DNA from: Sphingobium sufflavum
GTDB lineage: Bacteria; Pseudomonadota; Alphaproteobacteria; Sphingomonadales; Sphingomonadaceae
NCBI RefSeq assembly: GCF_021403115.1
Contig: NZ_JAJSSH010000008.1
Coordinates: forward strand, 161,358 to 225,357
Direction of reading: 5' to 3'
DNA: 64,000 nt
The translations under genes were made by a program, and so were the position numbers. Of this stretch, positions 25,359-34,941 are shown piece after piece (positions within the stretch are counted from its first letter, which is position 1; each line of letters opens with the position of its first letter). The notes under the pieces were generated by a model, which did no database searches, was not told the origin of the DNA, and saw nothing but the letters and a program-made list of their open reading frames with translations.

Positions 25359-26038
25359 TGGCGCGCATTTCCCTGACCCCGGCGGACAGCCGCCTCGTCT
25401 CCGACGCCGTGGCGCTGGCGGAGGCGCAGACGGATGGCGAGATCGTCACCATCGTCGCGCGCCGCTCCGACGCCTATCATGATGTCGGCCTGCACTGGGC
25501 GATCGCCGCCGCCTTCCTCGTCATCGCGCTGGCCGCCGCCCTCCCCGACCTGTTCCAGCGTGTCTATGGCTGGCTGCTCGGCGCATGGCATCATGAGCTG
25601 CCGCTGCGCCTCTTCCTGCTGATACTGCTGGGCCATGCCATCGCCAAGTTTCTGGCGGTGCGCTACCTGCTCGCCATCCCTGCCCTCCGCATGGCGATGA
25701 CGCCCGCCGCCACGCGCAGCCGCCGGGTGCGCCGCCGCGCCGTCGCCCTGTTCCGCGCGGCGGCGGAGGCGCGCACGACCGGGCGCACCGGCGTCCTCCT
25801 CTACCTCTCCCTCGACGAACATCGGGCCGAGATCGTGGCGGACAGCGCCATCGCGTCCCGCGTCGATCCCGATGAATGGGGGGAGGCGATGGCCGCCCTC
25901 CTTGCCGAAGTGCGCGGCGGTCGCGTCGGCCCCGGCATGGCCCGCGCGGTGGAGCGCATCGGCGCCATCCTCGCCCGCCACCTGCCCGCCACCGGCGCTA
26001 ACCCCAACGAACTCCCCGACAGGCTGATCCTATTATGA
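25358..26038 (+). CDS. Second TPM-domain membrane protein
   Basis: A 226-residue protein whose ATG overlaps the stop of the preceding gene (TAATG). A split TPM_phosphatase-type domain (ADSRLVSDAVALAEAQTDGEIVTIVARRS, then GRTGVLLYLSLDEHRAEIVAD) flanks two membrane helices near 45-65 and 80-105. Likely partner of the upstream TPM protein. Confidence 0.82.
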   Translation: MARISLTPADSRLVSDAVALAEAQTDGEIVTIVARRSDAYHDVGLHWAIAAAFLVIALAAALPDLFQRVYGWLLGAWHHELPLRLFLLILLGHAIAKFLAVRYLLAIPALRMAMTPAATRSRRVRRRAVALFRAAAEARTTGRTGVLLYLSLDEHRAEIVADSAIASRVDPDEWGEAMAALLAEVRGGRVGPGMARAVERIGAILARHLPATGANPNELPDRLILL

Positions 26039-26604
26039 GCGCACCGACCCACGACGACATGACCCTGCCGGAGGAGGTCCGCTGGGAGGGACGCTTCATC
26101 ATCGCCAAGCAGCGCGGCCGCTGGGAATATGTCAGCCGTTCGCGCGGGATCGGCGCGGCCGTCATCCTCGCCATCGACGAAGGGGCGGATGCCAACCCGC
26201 ACGATCGTCACGTCATACTGGTCGAGCAATTTCGCGTGCCGCTGGGCCGCCCCTGCATCGAATTGCCCGCCGGGCTGGTCGGCGACGGGGCGGAGGCGGA
26301 CGAGGCCCCCGCCCTGGCCGCGGCGCGCGAGCTGGAGGAGGAAACCGGCTATCAGGCCGCGCGCATGGAGGATCTCGGCCAATATCATTCGTCGCCAGGC
26401 ATGGTGTCGGAGAGCTTCACCCTGTTCCGCGCCCATGGCCTGACCCGCGTGGGGGACGGCGGCGGCACGGCGGGCGAAGGCATCACCGTCCACCGCGTCC
26501 CCCTCGACGGGCTGCAACCCTGGCTCGCCGAACGGCGGGCGGAGGGCTATGCCATCGACGTCAAGCTGTTGCTGTTGCTGGGCGAGGGATTTTCGGCGGT
26601 TTGA
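26035..26604 (+). CDS. Nudix hydrolase, ADP-ribose pyrophosphatase-like
   Basis: A 189-residue cytoplasmic hydrolase of nucleoside diphosphate-linked compounds. The Nudix box is complete: GLVGDGAEADEAPALAAARELEEETGY, where the metal-binding Glu residues of RELEEETG are seen (about residues 80-106 in all). VEQFRVPLGRPCIELPAG fits the ADP-ribose pyrophosphatase (NudF) group. The start overlaps the preceding gene by 4 bp. Confidence 0.9.
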   Translation: MSAPTHDDMTLPEEVRWEGRFIIAKQRGRWEYVSRSRGIGAAVILAIDEGADANPHDRHVILVEQFRVPLGRPCIELPAGLVGDGAEADEAPALAAARELEEETGYQAARMEDLGQYHSSPGMVSESFTLFRAHGLTRVGDGGGTAGEGITVHRVPLDGLQPWLAERRAEGYAIDVKLLLLLGEGFSAV

Positions 26605-26902
26605 CGGGGAGGAGTAAAGCCACCACCTCTCGTCACCCCGGAGGGTCCAGCCTCTTTTCAGATCGCGGTATCAAGTCCGTAAGCGGAATCCCGGATCACG
26701 TTCGGGATGACGCAGAAAATGACCGCGACAACCATCCACGCCTCGCAAAACCCGTTCGCCCCGTTCAAGCGAGGCGCGCGCCGCTCGTAAATGTCGAAGG
26801 ACCATAGTGTCTTCGGGAACCGCGCCTGCGCTTCAAACCAGCGCAGGCCAAACGGCAGCCGGTCGCCAATCGCCCCGGCGCACCGCCCTTCACCCCCTCA
26901 CC
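26605..26902. repeat. Intergenic stretch with dispersed-repeat remnants
   Basis: No gene seen. The part at about 26630-26715 (CGTCACCCC, CGGTATCAAGTCCG, CCGGATCACGTTCGGGATGA) resembles the imperfect palindromic repeats scattered between sphingomonad genes. Confidence 0.5.
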
Positions 26903-27181
26903 TCAGCGAAAATTATCCGCATAGGCCTGGATCTTCAGCGCCCGCGGCGGCGTCGCCACCACATGATAGGCGATGCCATAGCGTTCGGCGTAGGCGCGCG
27001 CGGCGGCTTCCGTGGGAAAGCCCAGCTTCACCTGCTCGCGCGTATCGCCGGAGCCGGCCCATCCGGTCAGCGGGTCGGGCTTCTTCGCCTCCGCCGGTTC
27101 ATAGTCCAGCATCCAGGTGGATGTGCGGGCACGGCCGGACTGCATGGCGTTCTTGGGTATCTGATAGATTCGCGCGGACAT
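26903..27181 (-). CDS. Complex I accessory subunit, NDUFS4-like
   Basis: A 92-residue protein of the ETC complex I conserved-region family (18-kDa, NDUFS4). It shows ARIYQIPKNAMQSGRARTSTWMLDYEP, WAGSGDTREQVKLGFPTEAAARAYAERYG and the C-terminal KIQAYADNFR. In alphaproteobacteria and mitochondria it stabilises NADH:quinone oxidoreductase. ATG with GGAG nine bases upstream. It stands apart from any nuo operon. Confidence 0.9.
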   Translation of the reverse strand: MSARIYQIPKNAMQSGRARTSTWMLDYEPAEAKKPDPLTGWAGSGDTREQVKLGFPTEAAARAYAERYGIAYHVVATPPRALKIQAYADNFR

Positions 27182-27273
27182 CTGCTTCACTCCTGACCGT
27201 CCCAGCCCGGTCGCGCATAGCGCCCCGTCTGTCAAGATTTTGGATGGCGCGGCGTCCCGTCGGCGGTCGAATC

Positions 27274-28110
27274 TCACGCCCCCAGCACATTCACCCGCGC
27301 GTCGAAAATATCCTGCAAATGATTGACCGGGTCGCCCGCCGTCACCCCGGCCTCCACCGGCATGGCGATGCCCGTCACCTGCCGCGCCCGGTCGCTCGCC
27401 AGGAACAGGGCGACCTCCGCCACATCCTCCGGCAGGCCGCGCCGTTTCAGCGGCTGGTTGGACAGATAGACCGCGTCGATCGCCGCCTCCAGCCGCGCCG
27501 CCGTGGCATCGGTCACGCCATCGCCGAAACTCGACAGCGGCGTGCGGATATGCCCCGGCACGATGCAGTTCACGCGGATACCATATTGGGCCAGGTCGAT
27601 GGCGGCCGACTTGCTGAAATGGATCAGCCCCGCCTTCGACGCGCGATAGGTCATCATCGCATTGCCCGCCAGCATCCCCGCGATGGAGGCGTTGGTCAGG
27701 ATGACGCCGCCGCCATGGTCCTTCATATGCCGCGCCGCGCGCTGCGTGCCGATCATCGGGCCATAGAGGTTGACCGCCATCACCCGCTGGAAATCGTCCA
27801 GCCGGTCGTCAATGAACTGCGGATAAGCGCCGCAGGACATGCCAGCATTGTTGAACATGATGTGCAGGCCGCCGAAATGATCGACCGCCCTGTCCACCGC
27901 CGCCTGCACCGCGTCGGCGTCCGCCACATCCGTCTCCAGAAAGACCACCGCATCGCCCAGCCGTGCGGCCAGCGCCTCGCCCGCCGCCACGTCCCGGTCG
28001 GCGATGACGACCTTCGCCCCCTCCACCACGAACAATTGCACCGTCGCACGGCCGATGCCGCCCGCGCCGCCGGTGACGACCGCGACCTTGCCTGCCAGTT
28101 CCTGACCCAC
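27274..28110 (-). CDS. Short-chain dehydrogenase/reductase
   Basis: A 278-residue classical SDR. Cofactor motif TGGAGGIG, Asp in VVIADRD suggesting NAD preference, NNAG, and the catalytic Ser (TNASIAG), Tyr and Lys (YRASK). Substrate unknown; it lies 10 bp past the P450 gene on the same strand, so it probably oxidises or reduces a product of that enzyme. Confidence 0.9.
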   Translation of the reverse strand: MGQELAGKVAVVTGGAGGIGRATVQLFVVEGAKVVIADRDVAAGEALAARLGDAVVFLETDVADADAVQAAVDRAVDHFGGLHIMFNNAGMSCGAYPQFIDDRLDDFQRVMAVNLYGPMIGTQRAARHMKDHGGGVILTNASIAGMLAGNAMMTYRASKAGLIHFSKSAAIDLAQYGIRVNCIVPGHIRTPLSSFGDGVTDATAARLEAAIDAVYLSNQPLKRRGLPEDVAEVALFLASDRARQVTGIAMPVEAGVTAGDPVNHLQDIFDARVNVLGA

Positions 28111-28120
28111 TTGCCGTTCC

Positions 28121-29449
28121 TTAAACCGTGCGCCGCGTGAATGTGATCGGCAGACGCTGCATCGTGCGCGTCGCCACGCTGGGCAGGTATGTGATGTCCT
28201 CGATGGCGATGTCCAGCGTCAGATTGTCCAGCCGCTTCACCAGCTCGCGCGCGGTGATCTTGATCTCCATCCGCGCCAGCGCCAGCCCGATGCAGCGATG
28301 CACGCCGCCGCCAAACGCCACCTGCCGCCCGACATTGGGCCGGTTCACGTCGAAATCGCGCGGGCAGGGAAAGACATTGGGGTCGTCATTGCCCGACGCA
28401 TAGAGGTTCAGCATCATCGAATGGGCGGGGATCAGCGTACCGCCCAGTTCCACGTCGCGCGTCGTCATGCGCGACAGGCCCCGCACCGGCGGCTCGACCC
28501 GCAGCAGTTCCTCGACAAAGCGGTTCAGATACCGCTCGTCATCCACATTCTCCTTCAACTGCTGCGCGATGGCGGGCTGCGTCGCCAGGATGAAGATCAG
28601 GTTGGTCAGCGCCGTCGCCGTCGTGTCGTTGCCCGCAATCAATATGGCGCGCACCAGCGACACCGCCTCGGCAAAGGTCAGCGCGGCGCCGTCGCCATCG
28701 GGCGAGCGGGCATGGACCACATCGGAAATCATGTCCTCGCGCGGATTGTCCTCCCGCTCCTTCATCCGGGCGATCAGGTAATTTTGCAGGTCGCAGATAT
28801 GCGCCGCATTCTCCACCATCGCGGCATGGTCCTGCATCGCGCTGATCTGCGCGGTGACCGCCTGCGACCAGCGGCTGACCTTGGCGGCGTCGAAATGGTC
28901 GAGGCCCAGTTGCTCGCAGATCACATGGATGGTGATCGGCACGGCGAAATCCTCCACCGCGTCGGCCCGCCCCTTGTCGGCGATCCCCTCGATGAAATCG
29001 GTGATGACCTTGGCGATCCGCGGTTCCAGTTCCTTGACCCGGTGCGCGGTGAACGCGCTCTCCATCAGCTTGCGGACGCGGGTGTGATAGGGCGGATCGC
29101 TCATGATCGCGTCGGGAAAGAACCCGCCGCCGTCCCGCTCCATGATCGCCTTGAATTCCTCGAAATAGGCGCCGCCATAGATATGCTTGAAGCCCTGCTC
29201 GACGGAAAAGGTGATCGGATCGGCAAAGACCTTCTGCAAATCCTCGTAACGGGACACGAGGTACATCCCCAGCTTCTCGTCATAATGGACCGGCGCCTCA
29301 GCGCGCATCGCCGCATAATAGGCGTTGGGATGCGCCAGGATCGCCGGGTCTTTCAGCGTGGCCCCGGCCAGCACCGCTCCATGATCCTGTGCACCATGAT
29401 CCACCGGGCATCCCCCCTTCACCAGACCCTCGGCCTCGACAGACGCCAT
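28121..29449 (-). CDS. Cytochrome P450 monooxygenase
   Basis: A 442-residue soluble bacterial P450. The I-helix is AGNDTT, the K-helix ExxR is EELLR, and the heme loop FGGGVHRCIG contains the thiolate Cys. The long N-terminal segment and the sequence after the heme loop recall class I P450s acting on steroids, terpenoids or alkyl chains, but the CYP family cannot be fixed by eye. A [2Fe-2S] ferredoxin gene lies upstream in line, a likely electron donor; no reductase gene is nearby. Confidence 0.92.
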   Translation of the reverse strand: MASVEAEGLVKGGCPVDHGAQDHGAVLAGATLKDPAILAHPNAYYAAMRAEAPVHYDEKLGMYLVSRYEDLQKVFADPITFSVEQGFKHIYGGAYFEEFKAIMERDGGGFFPDAIMSDPPYHTRVRKLMESAFTAHRVKELEPRIAKVITDFIEGIADKGRADAVEDFAVPITIHVICEQLGLDHFDAAKVSRWSQAVTAQISAMQDHAAMVENAAHICDLQNYLIARMKEREDNPREDMISDVVHARSPDGDGAALTFAEAVSLVRAILIAGNDTTATALTNLIFILATQPAIAQQLKENVDDERYLNRFVEELLRVEPPVRGLSRMTTRDVELGGTLIPAHSMMLNLYASGNDDPNVFPCPRDFDVNRPNVGRQVAFGGGVHRCIGLALARMEIKITARELVKRLDNLTLDIAIEDITYLPSVATRTMQRLPITFTRRTV

Positions 29450-29616
29450 CGCGCTTCCTTCCTCTCATATGTCGTCACACGCCCCTTGGACGCGGCAGGC
29501 CATCATAGTGGAGGGGTGCGCCGCCCGGCACCATGACCCGCCTCGACATGGCCCTTGCCCGACGGGGCAATGGTGGGCGTCAGGGGGGTCGTTGCCCCAC
29601 CCTCCGCCCTCCCCCT

Positions 29617-29642
29617 CGTCATTGCCAGCGCAGCGAAGCAAC
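29617..29642. repeat. Short dispersed repeat
   Basis: CGTCATTGCCAGCGCAGCGA, followed by AGCAAC, resembles a small repeat (TTGCGAGCGAAGCGAAGC-like) seen between genes in many proteobacteria. It lies between the ferredoxin and P450 genes. Confidence 0.4.
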
Positions 29643-29686
29643 GCCGAAAATCGGCAAAGCGGCGGCCGAACCGCTCCACCACCCCG

Positions 29687-30022
29687 TCAATAGCCCGGCA
29701 GCGGCGCCACCGTCAGCCGCAGCCCGTCCAGTTCCTCGCGCATCCTGATCTGGCAGGACAGGCGGCTGTTATCCCGCTGCACGTCCGCCACCATATCCAG
29801 CATCATATACTCGATGTCGTCCGGCGCGCCGACCCGCTCCAGCCAGCTTTCATCGATATAGACATGGCAGGTCGCGCAGGAACAGGCACCGCCGCAATCG
29901 CCCATGATGCCCGCGATACCGCTGTTCCGGGCCACTTCCATCAGGGACGGCCCGGCATCGACATTGTCGATCGCCCGCTCCGTGCCGTCTGTTTCGATGA
30001 AGGTGACTGTCAACGCTGCCAT
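29687..30022 (-). CDS. [2Fe-2S] ferredoxin, adrenodoxin type
   Basis: A 111-residue electron carrier. Cluster ligands are CGGACSCATC (three Cys) and the distant Cys in LSCQI; the acidic helix (DDIEYMMLDMVADV) is the partner-binding region in this class. ATG preceded by GGAG. It likely serves the P450 directly downstream, and possibly the Rieske oxygenase encoded on the other strand. Confidence 0.93.
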   Translation of the reverse strand: MAALTVTFIETDGTERAIDNVDAGPSLMEVARNSGIAGIMGDCGGACSCATCHVYIDESWLERVGAPDDIEYMMLDMVADVQRDNSRLSCQIRMREELDGLRLTVAPLPGY

Positions 30023-30248
30023 GGGAAATCCGCTCCTGATTGTCCCCTCGCAATGCCCCATCCCCGCCCCGCTGGAAATCGCTCGCCCGGCGCGCAGACT
30101 TGACCGGAGGCGCAGCAATCCGCCCGCCGTCACCGTCAGGGGACACGCCCCCTGCGCGTCCAGTCATTGGGTCGCCCGCCCCGATCCCCTAATTTCGACG
30201 CTCCAATACGGCAGCCCGGACCCCAACCGGCGCGGAGGAGGGACTTCG

Positions 30249-31562
30249 GTGGCAACGACATGCATCGCGAACGCGACGATCTTTGACGGCACGGGCGCTG
30301 CGCCTTTCGTCGGCGACCTCATGATCGACGGCAACCGCATCACCTCCGTCACCCCAGCGGGAAGCGCCTCCCGTCCCGCCGCCGACACGCTGATCGACGC
30401 GCAGGGGCGTTTCCTGATGCCCGGCATGACGGAAGGGCACGCGCATCTGTCGTTCGAGAATGTGTGCCGGACCGAGGATCTCATCACGCCGACGCCGGAG
30501 GAACAGGTCTTCACCGCCGCGCGCGGGGCAAAGGCGCTGATCGACGCCGGTTTCACCTCCGCGTACGGAGCGTCGGAGGCCAAGCTGCGCCTCGCCGTCG
30601 CGGTGCGTAACCAGGTCAACGCCGGCCGCCTCCCCGGTCCCCGCATCCGCGCGGGCGGGCTGGAGATCAGCGTCACCGGCGCGATGGGCGACGAGGGGCG
30701 CGAACATGATCCCCGCCCCGGCGGCCCCGCCACCATCGTCGACGGCGCCGACGAAATGCGCCGCGCGGTACGCCTCCACTGCCGGGAGGGAGTGGACAAT
30801 ATCAAGCTCGACGTGTCCGGCGACCCCTTCTACCCCTCCACCCCCGGTCACACCACGCCGATGACCTTCGAGGAAATCCGCGTCGCGGCGGAGACGGCGC
30901 ACGCCTATGGCCGCCGCATCAACGCCCACACCCGCTCTATCGAAGGGTCGAAGCATTGCGTCCGCGCGGGCGTCGACGGCCTGTTCCACACCGAATATGC
31001 GGATGAGGAACTGCTCGACCTGATGGAGGAAGCGCGCGAGCGCATCTTCGTCGTCCCCACCGTCGGCCTGTTCCACCAGATCATGAACGGCGAGGCGTCC
31101 GCCCACGGCCTCAGCCCCGAAGTCGGCGGCCATATGAACATCCCGGACCTGCTGGAGAACAGCATCAAGACCCACACCGAACTCCGCAAGCGCGGCATCC
31201 GCCACCTGATCGGCGGCGACTATGGTTTCGGCTGGAGCAAACAGGGGGAGCAGGCGCGCGACCTGCAATTCTTCGTCCGCTATTATGGCTATGCCCCCGC
31301 CGACGCGCTGCTGTGCGCCACCCGCAACGGCGGCCTCGCCATGCGGGCGGAGGGCGATCTCGGCACGCTGGCGGCGGGGCAACTGGCCGACCTCCTCCTC
31401 ATCGACGGCAACCCGCTGGAGGACATCGCCCTCCTCACCGAGCACAGCCGTCTGGCCCTCATCATGAAGGACGGCGCGATCCACAAACTCGCCCCCGCCC
31501 TCACCCTGCCCCCCGCCAGCGAACCGGCCCGCACGCCCGCCCATTCCGGCATCGCCGCCTGA
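30249..31562 (+). CDS. Metal-dependent amidohydrolase
   Basis: A 437-residue amidohydrolase-superfamily protein. The metal-binding HxH is in TEGHAHLSF, with further ligand candidates in NIKLDVSG (Lys), NAHTRS and FHTEY (His) and GGDYGFG (Asp). The N- and C-terminal parts form the usual beta-sandwich (ATIFDGTG, LADLLLIDGNPLEDI). The start is GTG with GGAGGAG seven bases ahead. Substrate unknown; a hydrolysis step in the same pathway as the Rieske oxygenase gene 24 bp downstream is likely. Confidence 0.85.
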   Translation: MATTCIANATIFDGTGAAPFVGDLMIDGNRITSVTPAGSASRPAADTLIDAQGRFLMPGMTEGHAHLSFENVCRTEDLITPTPEEQVFTAARGAKALIDAGFTSAYGASEAKLRLAVAVRNQVNAGRLPGPRIRAGGLEISVTGAMGDEGREHDPRPGGPATIVDGADEMRRAVRLHCREGVDNIKLDVSGDPFYPSTPGHTTPMTFEEIRVAAETAHAYGRRINAHTRSIEGSKHCVRAGVDGLFHTEYADEELLDLMEEARERIFVVPTVGLFHQIMNGEASAHGLSPEVGGHMNIPDLLENSIKTHTELRKRGIRHLIGGDYGFGWSKQGEQARDLQFFVRYYGYAPADALLCATRNGGLAMRAEGDLGTLAAGQLADLLLIDGNPLEDIALLTEHSRLALIMKDGAIHKLAPALTLPPASEPARTPAHSGIAA

Positions 31563-31586
31563 CCCGACACCACGGAGACCGACCCC

Positions 31587-33017
31587 ATGAACCTCGAATC
31601 CGGCACCCTCGCCCCCGGAACGGCCCGCTGCCCCGCCGAAAGCACGCAGGAGATCATCGCCCGCGACCGCGTCCCCGCCCCCGCATGGGCCGCCTCCGAA
31701 TCCTACGAATATCTGGGCAGCGCGGACGTGTCGAAGGACCGCTACATCGACCCCGCCTTCCAGCGCGGCGAGTTCGATCGCCTTTGGACCCGCACATGGC
31801 AGATGGCCTGCCGGGAGGAGCATATCCCGGAGGTCGGCGACTATTATGTCTATGACATCGGCCCGTACAGCTTCATCGTCACCCGCGTCACCGATACGGA
31901 AATCCGCGCCTATGTGAACGCCTGCCTGCATCGCGGCACAAAGCTGAAGCCGTCCGGCACCACCGGCTTCGCCAACGACCTCAAATGCCCCTTCCACGGC
32001 TGGACATGGAACCTCGACGGCACCAACACATCCATCCCCTGCCAGTGGGACTTCTCCCATGTCGATCAGGCGAAGGCCACCCTGCCGGAAGCGCGGGTGG
32101 AGACGCTGGGCGGCTTCGTCTTCCTCAACATGGACCCGGACGCACCCACCCTTGCCGACTATTTCGGGCCGGAGATCATGGCCCATTTCGCGGCATGGAA
32201 GCTGGAGAACCGCTACATCTATCTTCATGTCCAGAAAAGCTATCCCGCCAACTGGAAACTGGTGGTGGAGGCGTTTCAGGAGGCCTATCATGTCGGCGAC
32301 ACCCACCCGCAGGTCGCGCCCGCCAATGGCGACGTCAACTCGCAATATGACGTCTATGGCGAGCATGTGAACCGCTTCATCTCGACGCTGGGCGTAGTCA
32401 GCCCAAAGCTCTATGGCCAGTATAGCGAACAGGACATCATCGACAATTTCACCATGGGCGACAGCAGCGCCATGGGCGGCACCAAGCCGCAGTTGCAGGA
32501 GGGCGAACGCGCACGACAGGTGATGGCCGACATGTTCCGGGGCCTGTTCGAGAAAGCGGCGAACACCAGTCTGGCCCATGTGTCGGACACCGAATTGCTC
32601 GACACCTACAGCTACACCATGTTCCCCAACCTCTATCTCTTCCCCGGCATCTCCCTGCCGATGATCTACCGCTTCCGCCCGGACGCCCGCGACCATCGCC
32701 GTTGCATCTTCGAGGTGATGTTCATGCGCCCCGTGCCCGACGGCGCGGACCGGCCCGACCCCGCCGAACCGGAAATCCTCCGCGATGACCAGAGCTTCAT
32801 GGAATCGGTCGGCATGGACCCCGGCTTCGGCAAGATCCTCGATCAGGACACCGACAATCTCTACGCCCAGCAGGAGGGGCTGGAGGCCAGCGCCAAGTCC
32901 GGCATCACCCTGGCCGATTATCAGGAGATCCGCATCCGCCATTTTGAGCGGGCGGTGGACAAATATATGGCCCTGCCGCCCCTGCCCCTCGACGGGGAAC
33001 GTATGCGGCGCCCGTGA
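31587..33017 (+). CDS. Rieske non-heme iron oxygenase, alpha subunit
   Basis: A 476-residue oxygenase. The Rieske cluster ligands are CLHRG and CPFHGW; the catalytic iron triad lies around EAYHVGDTHPQ (two His) with a C-terminal Asp. No small beta subunit gene follows, so it may work as an alpha-only enzyme. The substrate is likely a bulky aromatic or alicyclic acid, judging by the neighbours. The Rieske ferredoxin at 44716 or the ferredoxin at 29687 may feed it electrons. Confidence 0.92.
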   Translation: MNLESGTLAPGTARCPAESTQEIIARDRVPAPAWAASESYEYLGSADVSKDRYIDPAFQRGEFDRLWTRTWQMACREEHIPEVGDYYVYDIGPYSFIVTRVTDTEIRAYVNACLHRGTKLKPSGTTGFANDLKCPFHGWTWNLDGTNTSIPCQWDFSHVDQAKATLPEARVETLGGFVFLNMDPDAPTLADYFGPEIMAHFAAWKLENRYIYLHVQKSYPANWKLVVEAFQEAYHVGDTHPQVAPANGDVNSQYDVYGEHVNRFISTLGVVSPKLYGQYSEQDIIDNFTMGDSSAMGGTKPQLQEGERARQVMADMFRGLFEKAANTSLAHVSDTELLDTYSYTMFPNLYLFPGISLPMIYRFRPDARDHRRCIFEVMFMRPVPDGADRPDPAEPEILRDDQSFMESVGMDPGFGKILDQDTDNLYAQQEGLEASAKSGITLADYQEIRIRHFERAVDKYMALPPLPLDGERMRRP

Positions 33018-33790
33018 CCCAGGCACCTATCACCTCCGTACAGGACAGGACGATCCTCGTCGCCGGCGCCTCATCCGGCATCGGTGCGGGCCTTGCCCGG
33101 CGGCTCGGCGCGGCGGGTGCGCGCGTCGTGCTGGGCGCGCGCCGCACCGACCGGACAGAGGCCCTCGCGCAGCGGATCATCGCGGCGGGCGGACAAGCCC
33201 TCGCCATCCCCCTCGACGTGACCGACGAACCCTCCGTCATCGCCGCCTATGACGCGGCGGAGGCGCATTTCGGCACCGTCACCGGCATCCTCTGCAACGC
33301 GGGCACCGGCACCGGCGGCCGCTCGACGGACGTGCCGGTGGCGGGCCTGCGCAGCGTGATCGACACCAACCTGCTCGGCACCTATCTGGTCGCGCGGGAG
33401 GGCGCGCGGCGGCTGATCGCATCGGGCAGCGCGGATCGGCAGGATGGCCGCATCCTCCTGATCGGGTCGATCACGGCGCAACAGAATGGCACCGGCGACG
33501 CCCTCTATGCCGCGACCAAGGCGGGCCTTGCCCATCTCGCTCGCCAGTTCGCGCGCGAATGGGTGCGGCAGGGGATCAACGTCAACATCCTGCAACCCGG
33601 CTGGATCGCGACGGACATCAACGCCGACTGGTTCGCCTCCCCCCGTGGACAGGCGGATGTGGCCGCCACCCATCGCCGCCGCCTGCTGGACGCGGACGCG
33701 CTGGACGACATGGCGCTCTATCTCCTCTCCGACCGTGCGCGCCAGATCACCGGCGCGACCTTCACCATCGACGACGGACTGTCCTTATGA
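33014..33790 (+). CDS. Short-chain dehydrogenase/reductase
   Basis: A 258-residue classical SDR with AGASSGIG, an Arg after strand 2 (GARRTDR) pointing to NADP(H), CNAG, and the catalytic Ser (GSITAQQ), Tyr and Lys (YAATK). GTG start overlapping the oxygenase stop as GTGA, which suggests translational coupling; it may act on the oxygenase product. Confidence 0.9.
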   Translation: MTQAPITSVQDRTILVAGASSGIGAGLARRLGAAGARVVLGARRTDRTEALAQRIIAAGGQALAIPLDVTDEPSVIAAYDAAEAHFGTVTGILCNAGTGTGGRSTDVPVAGLRSVIDTNLLGTYLVAREGARRLIASGSADRQDGRILLIGSITAQQNGTGDALYAATKAGLAHLARQFAREWVRQGINVNILQPGWIATDINADWFASPRGQADVAATHRRRLLDADALDDMALYLLSDRARQITGATFTIDDGLSL

Positions 33791-34941
33791 CCGGCGCGCT
33801 CAACGGCCTCACCCTCATCGAAATCGCGGAGCGCCCGGCGGGGGAATATGCGGCCAAGCTGCTGGCCGACCTTGGCGCGACGGTCATCAAGGTGGAGCGG
33901 CCCGGCGGCGCGCCCACCCGGCACATGGGACCATGTCATCGGGGGGAGAGCACCCTTTTCCACTATCTCAACACCAGCAAGCAATCGGTCGTCCTCGACC
34001 TGGCCGACAGCGCCGACCGCGCCCTGCTCGACCGGATGCTCGCTCGCGCCGACGCGCTGGTGGACGATCATGACGAACGGTGGGGGGCCGCGCATGGCCT
34101 GACCTCCACCGCCATCGCCGCGGCGCATCCCCGGCTGGTCCATGCCATCGTCACCCCCTTCGGGCAGGGCGCGCCGCCGGAATGGCAGATCGCCCGGTCG
34201 ATCAACGTCATCAATGCGGGCGGATGGGCCTATCACTCGCCCAGCGAGACGCCACCCGACAAGCCGCCGCTCAAGGGGGCGGGCCGGTTCCTCTCCGACT
34301 ATGAGGCGGGGATCGACGCCGCCACCGCTCTCCTCGCGTCGCTCCTGCGCCAGCGCCGCACCGGGCAGGGCCAGTTCATCGACATTTCGGAGGTGCAGGT
34401 GCAGGTGAACCGCACCGACGCCGTGCTGGGCCGCATGCTGGCGGGCGAGGCGGAGCCGGGCGCGGATCGCGGCGCCTATGACATGGGCGGCCCCGGCACC
34501 AGCTTCCCGGCGCGCGACGGCCATGTCTTCCTGTTCATGACCACACAGGCGCACTGGCTCGGCCTGCTGGACCTGATGGGCCAGCCGGAATGGGCGCAGT
34601 CCTTCCCGGACGACTGGCTGGAGTTTCATTGTACAAGGGAGCGCGTGGCCGAGTTCCGCGTTCATTTCGCGCAATGGAGCGCCGGTCAGGCGAAAGTCGC
34701 CGTGTCGGAAGCCGCGCAGAAACGGGGCGTCGCCATGGTCCCGGTCAACATCGCCGCCGATCTGGTCTGCAACGAACAATTCGTCCACCGCGGCTTCTTC
34801 CAGACGATCCAACACCCCGTCTTCGGCCCGGTCGCCTGCCCCACCGCACCCTACCGGATGAGCGCTACGCCCATCCACCTTACCCCCGCCCCGTCCTTAC
34901 CCCCTTTCGGTTGTAAAACCTGTAAAAGCGAACCCGCCTGA
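33787..34941 (+). CDS. CaiB/BaiF family CoA transferase, first copy
   Basis: A 384-residue family III CoA transferase. GLTLIEIAERPAGEYAAKLLADLGATVIKVE is the family N-terminus, and FLSDYEAGIDAATALLASL holds the candidate catalytic Asp. The C-terminus is short with two Cys (FGCKTCKSEPA). Overlaps its neighbours by 4 and 1 bp. It and the next gene differ clearly in sequence, so they may form a heteromer or act on different acids. Confidence 0.88.
   Translation: MTGALNGLTLIEIAERPAGEYAAKLLADLGATVIKVERPGGAPTRHMGPCHRGESTLFHYLNTSKQSVVLDLADSADRALLDRMLARADALVDDHDERWGAAHGLTSTAIAAAHPRLVHAIVTPFGQGAPPEWQIARSINVINAGGWAYHSPSETPPDKPPLKGAGRFLSDYEAGIDAATALLASLLRQRRTGQGQFIDISEVQVQVNRTDAVLGRMLAGEAEPGADRGAYDMGGPGTSFPARDGHVFLFMTTQAHWLGLLDLMGQPEWAQSFPDDWLEFHCTRERVAEFRVHFAQWSAGQAKVAVSEAAQKRGVAMVPVNIAADLVCNEQFVHRGFFQTIQHPVFGPVACPTAPYRMSATPIHLTPAPSLPPFGCKTCKSEPA

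Noticed and set aside
31587..33017. 3-ketosteroid 9-alpha-hydroxylase (KshA) call for the Rieske oxygenase
   Set aside because: At 476 residues it is clearly longer than KshA, and I see no feature that singles out that enzyme; the general family call is safer.
30189..33026. A 945-codon open frame on the minus strand
   Set aside because: It is antisense to the amidohydrolase and Rieske oxygenase genes, has no recognisable domain, and such frames are common in GC-rich DNA.
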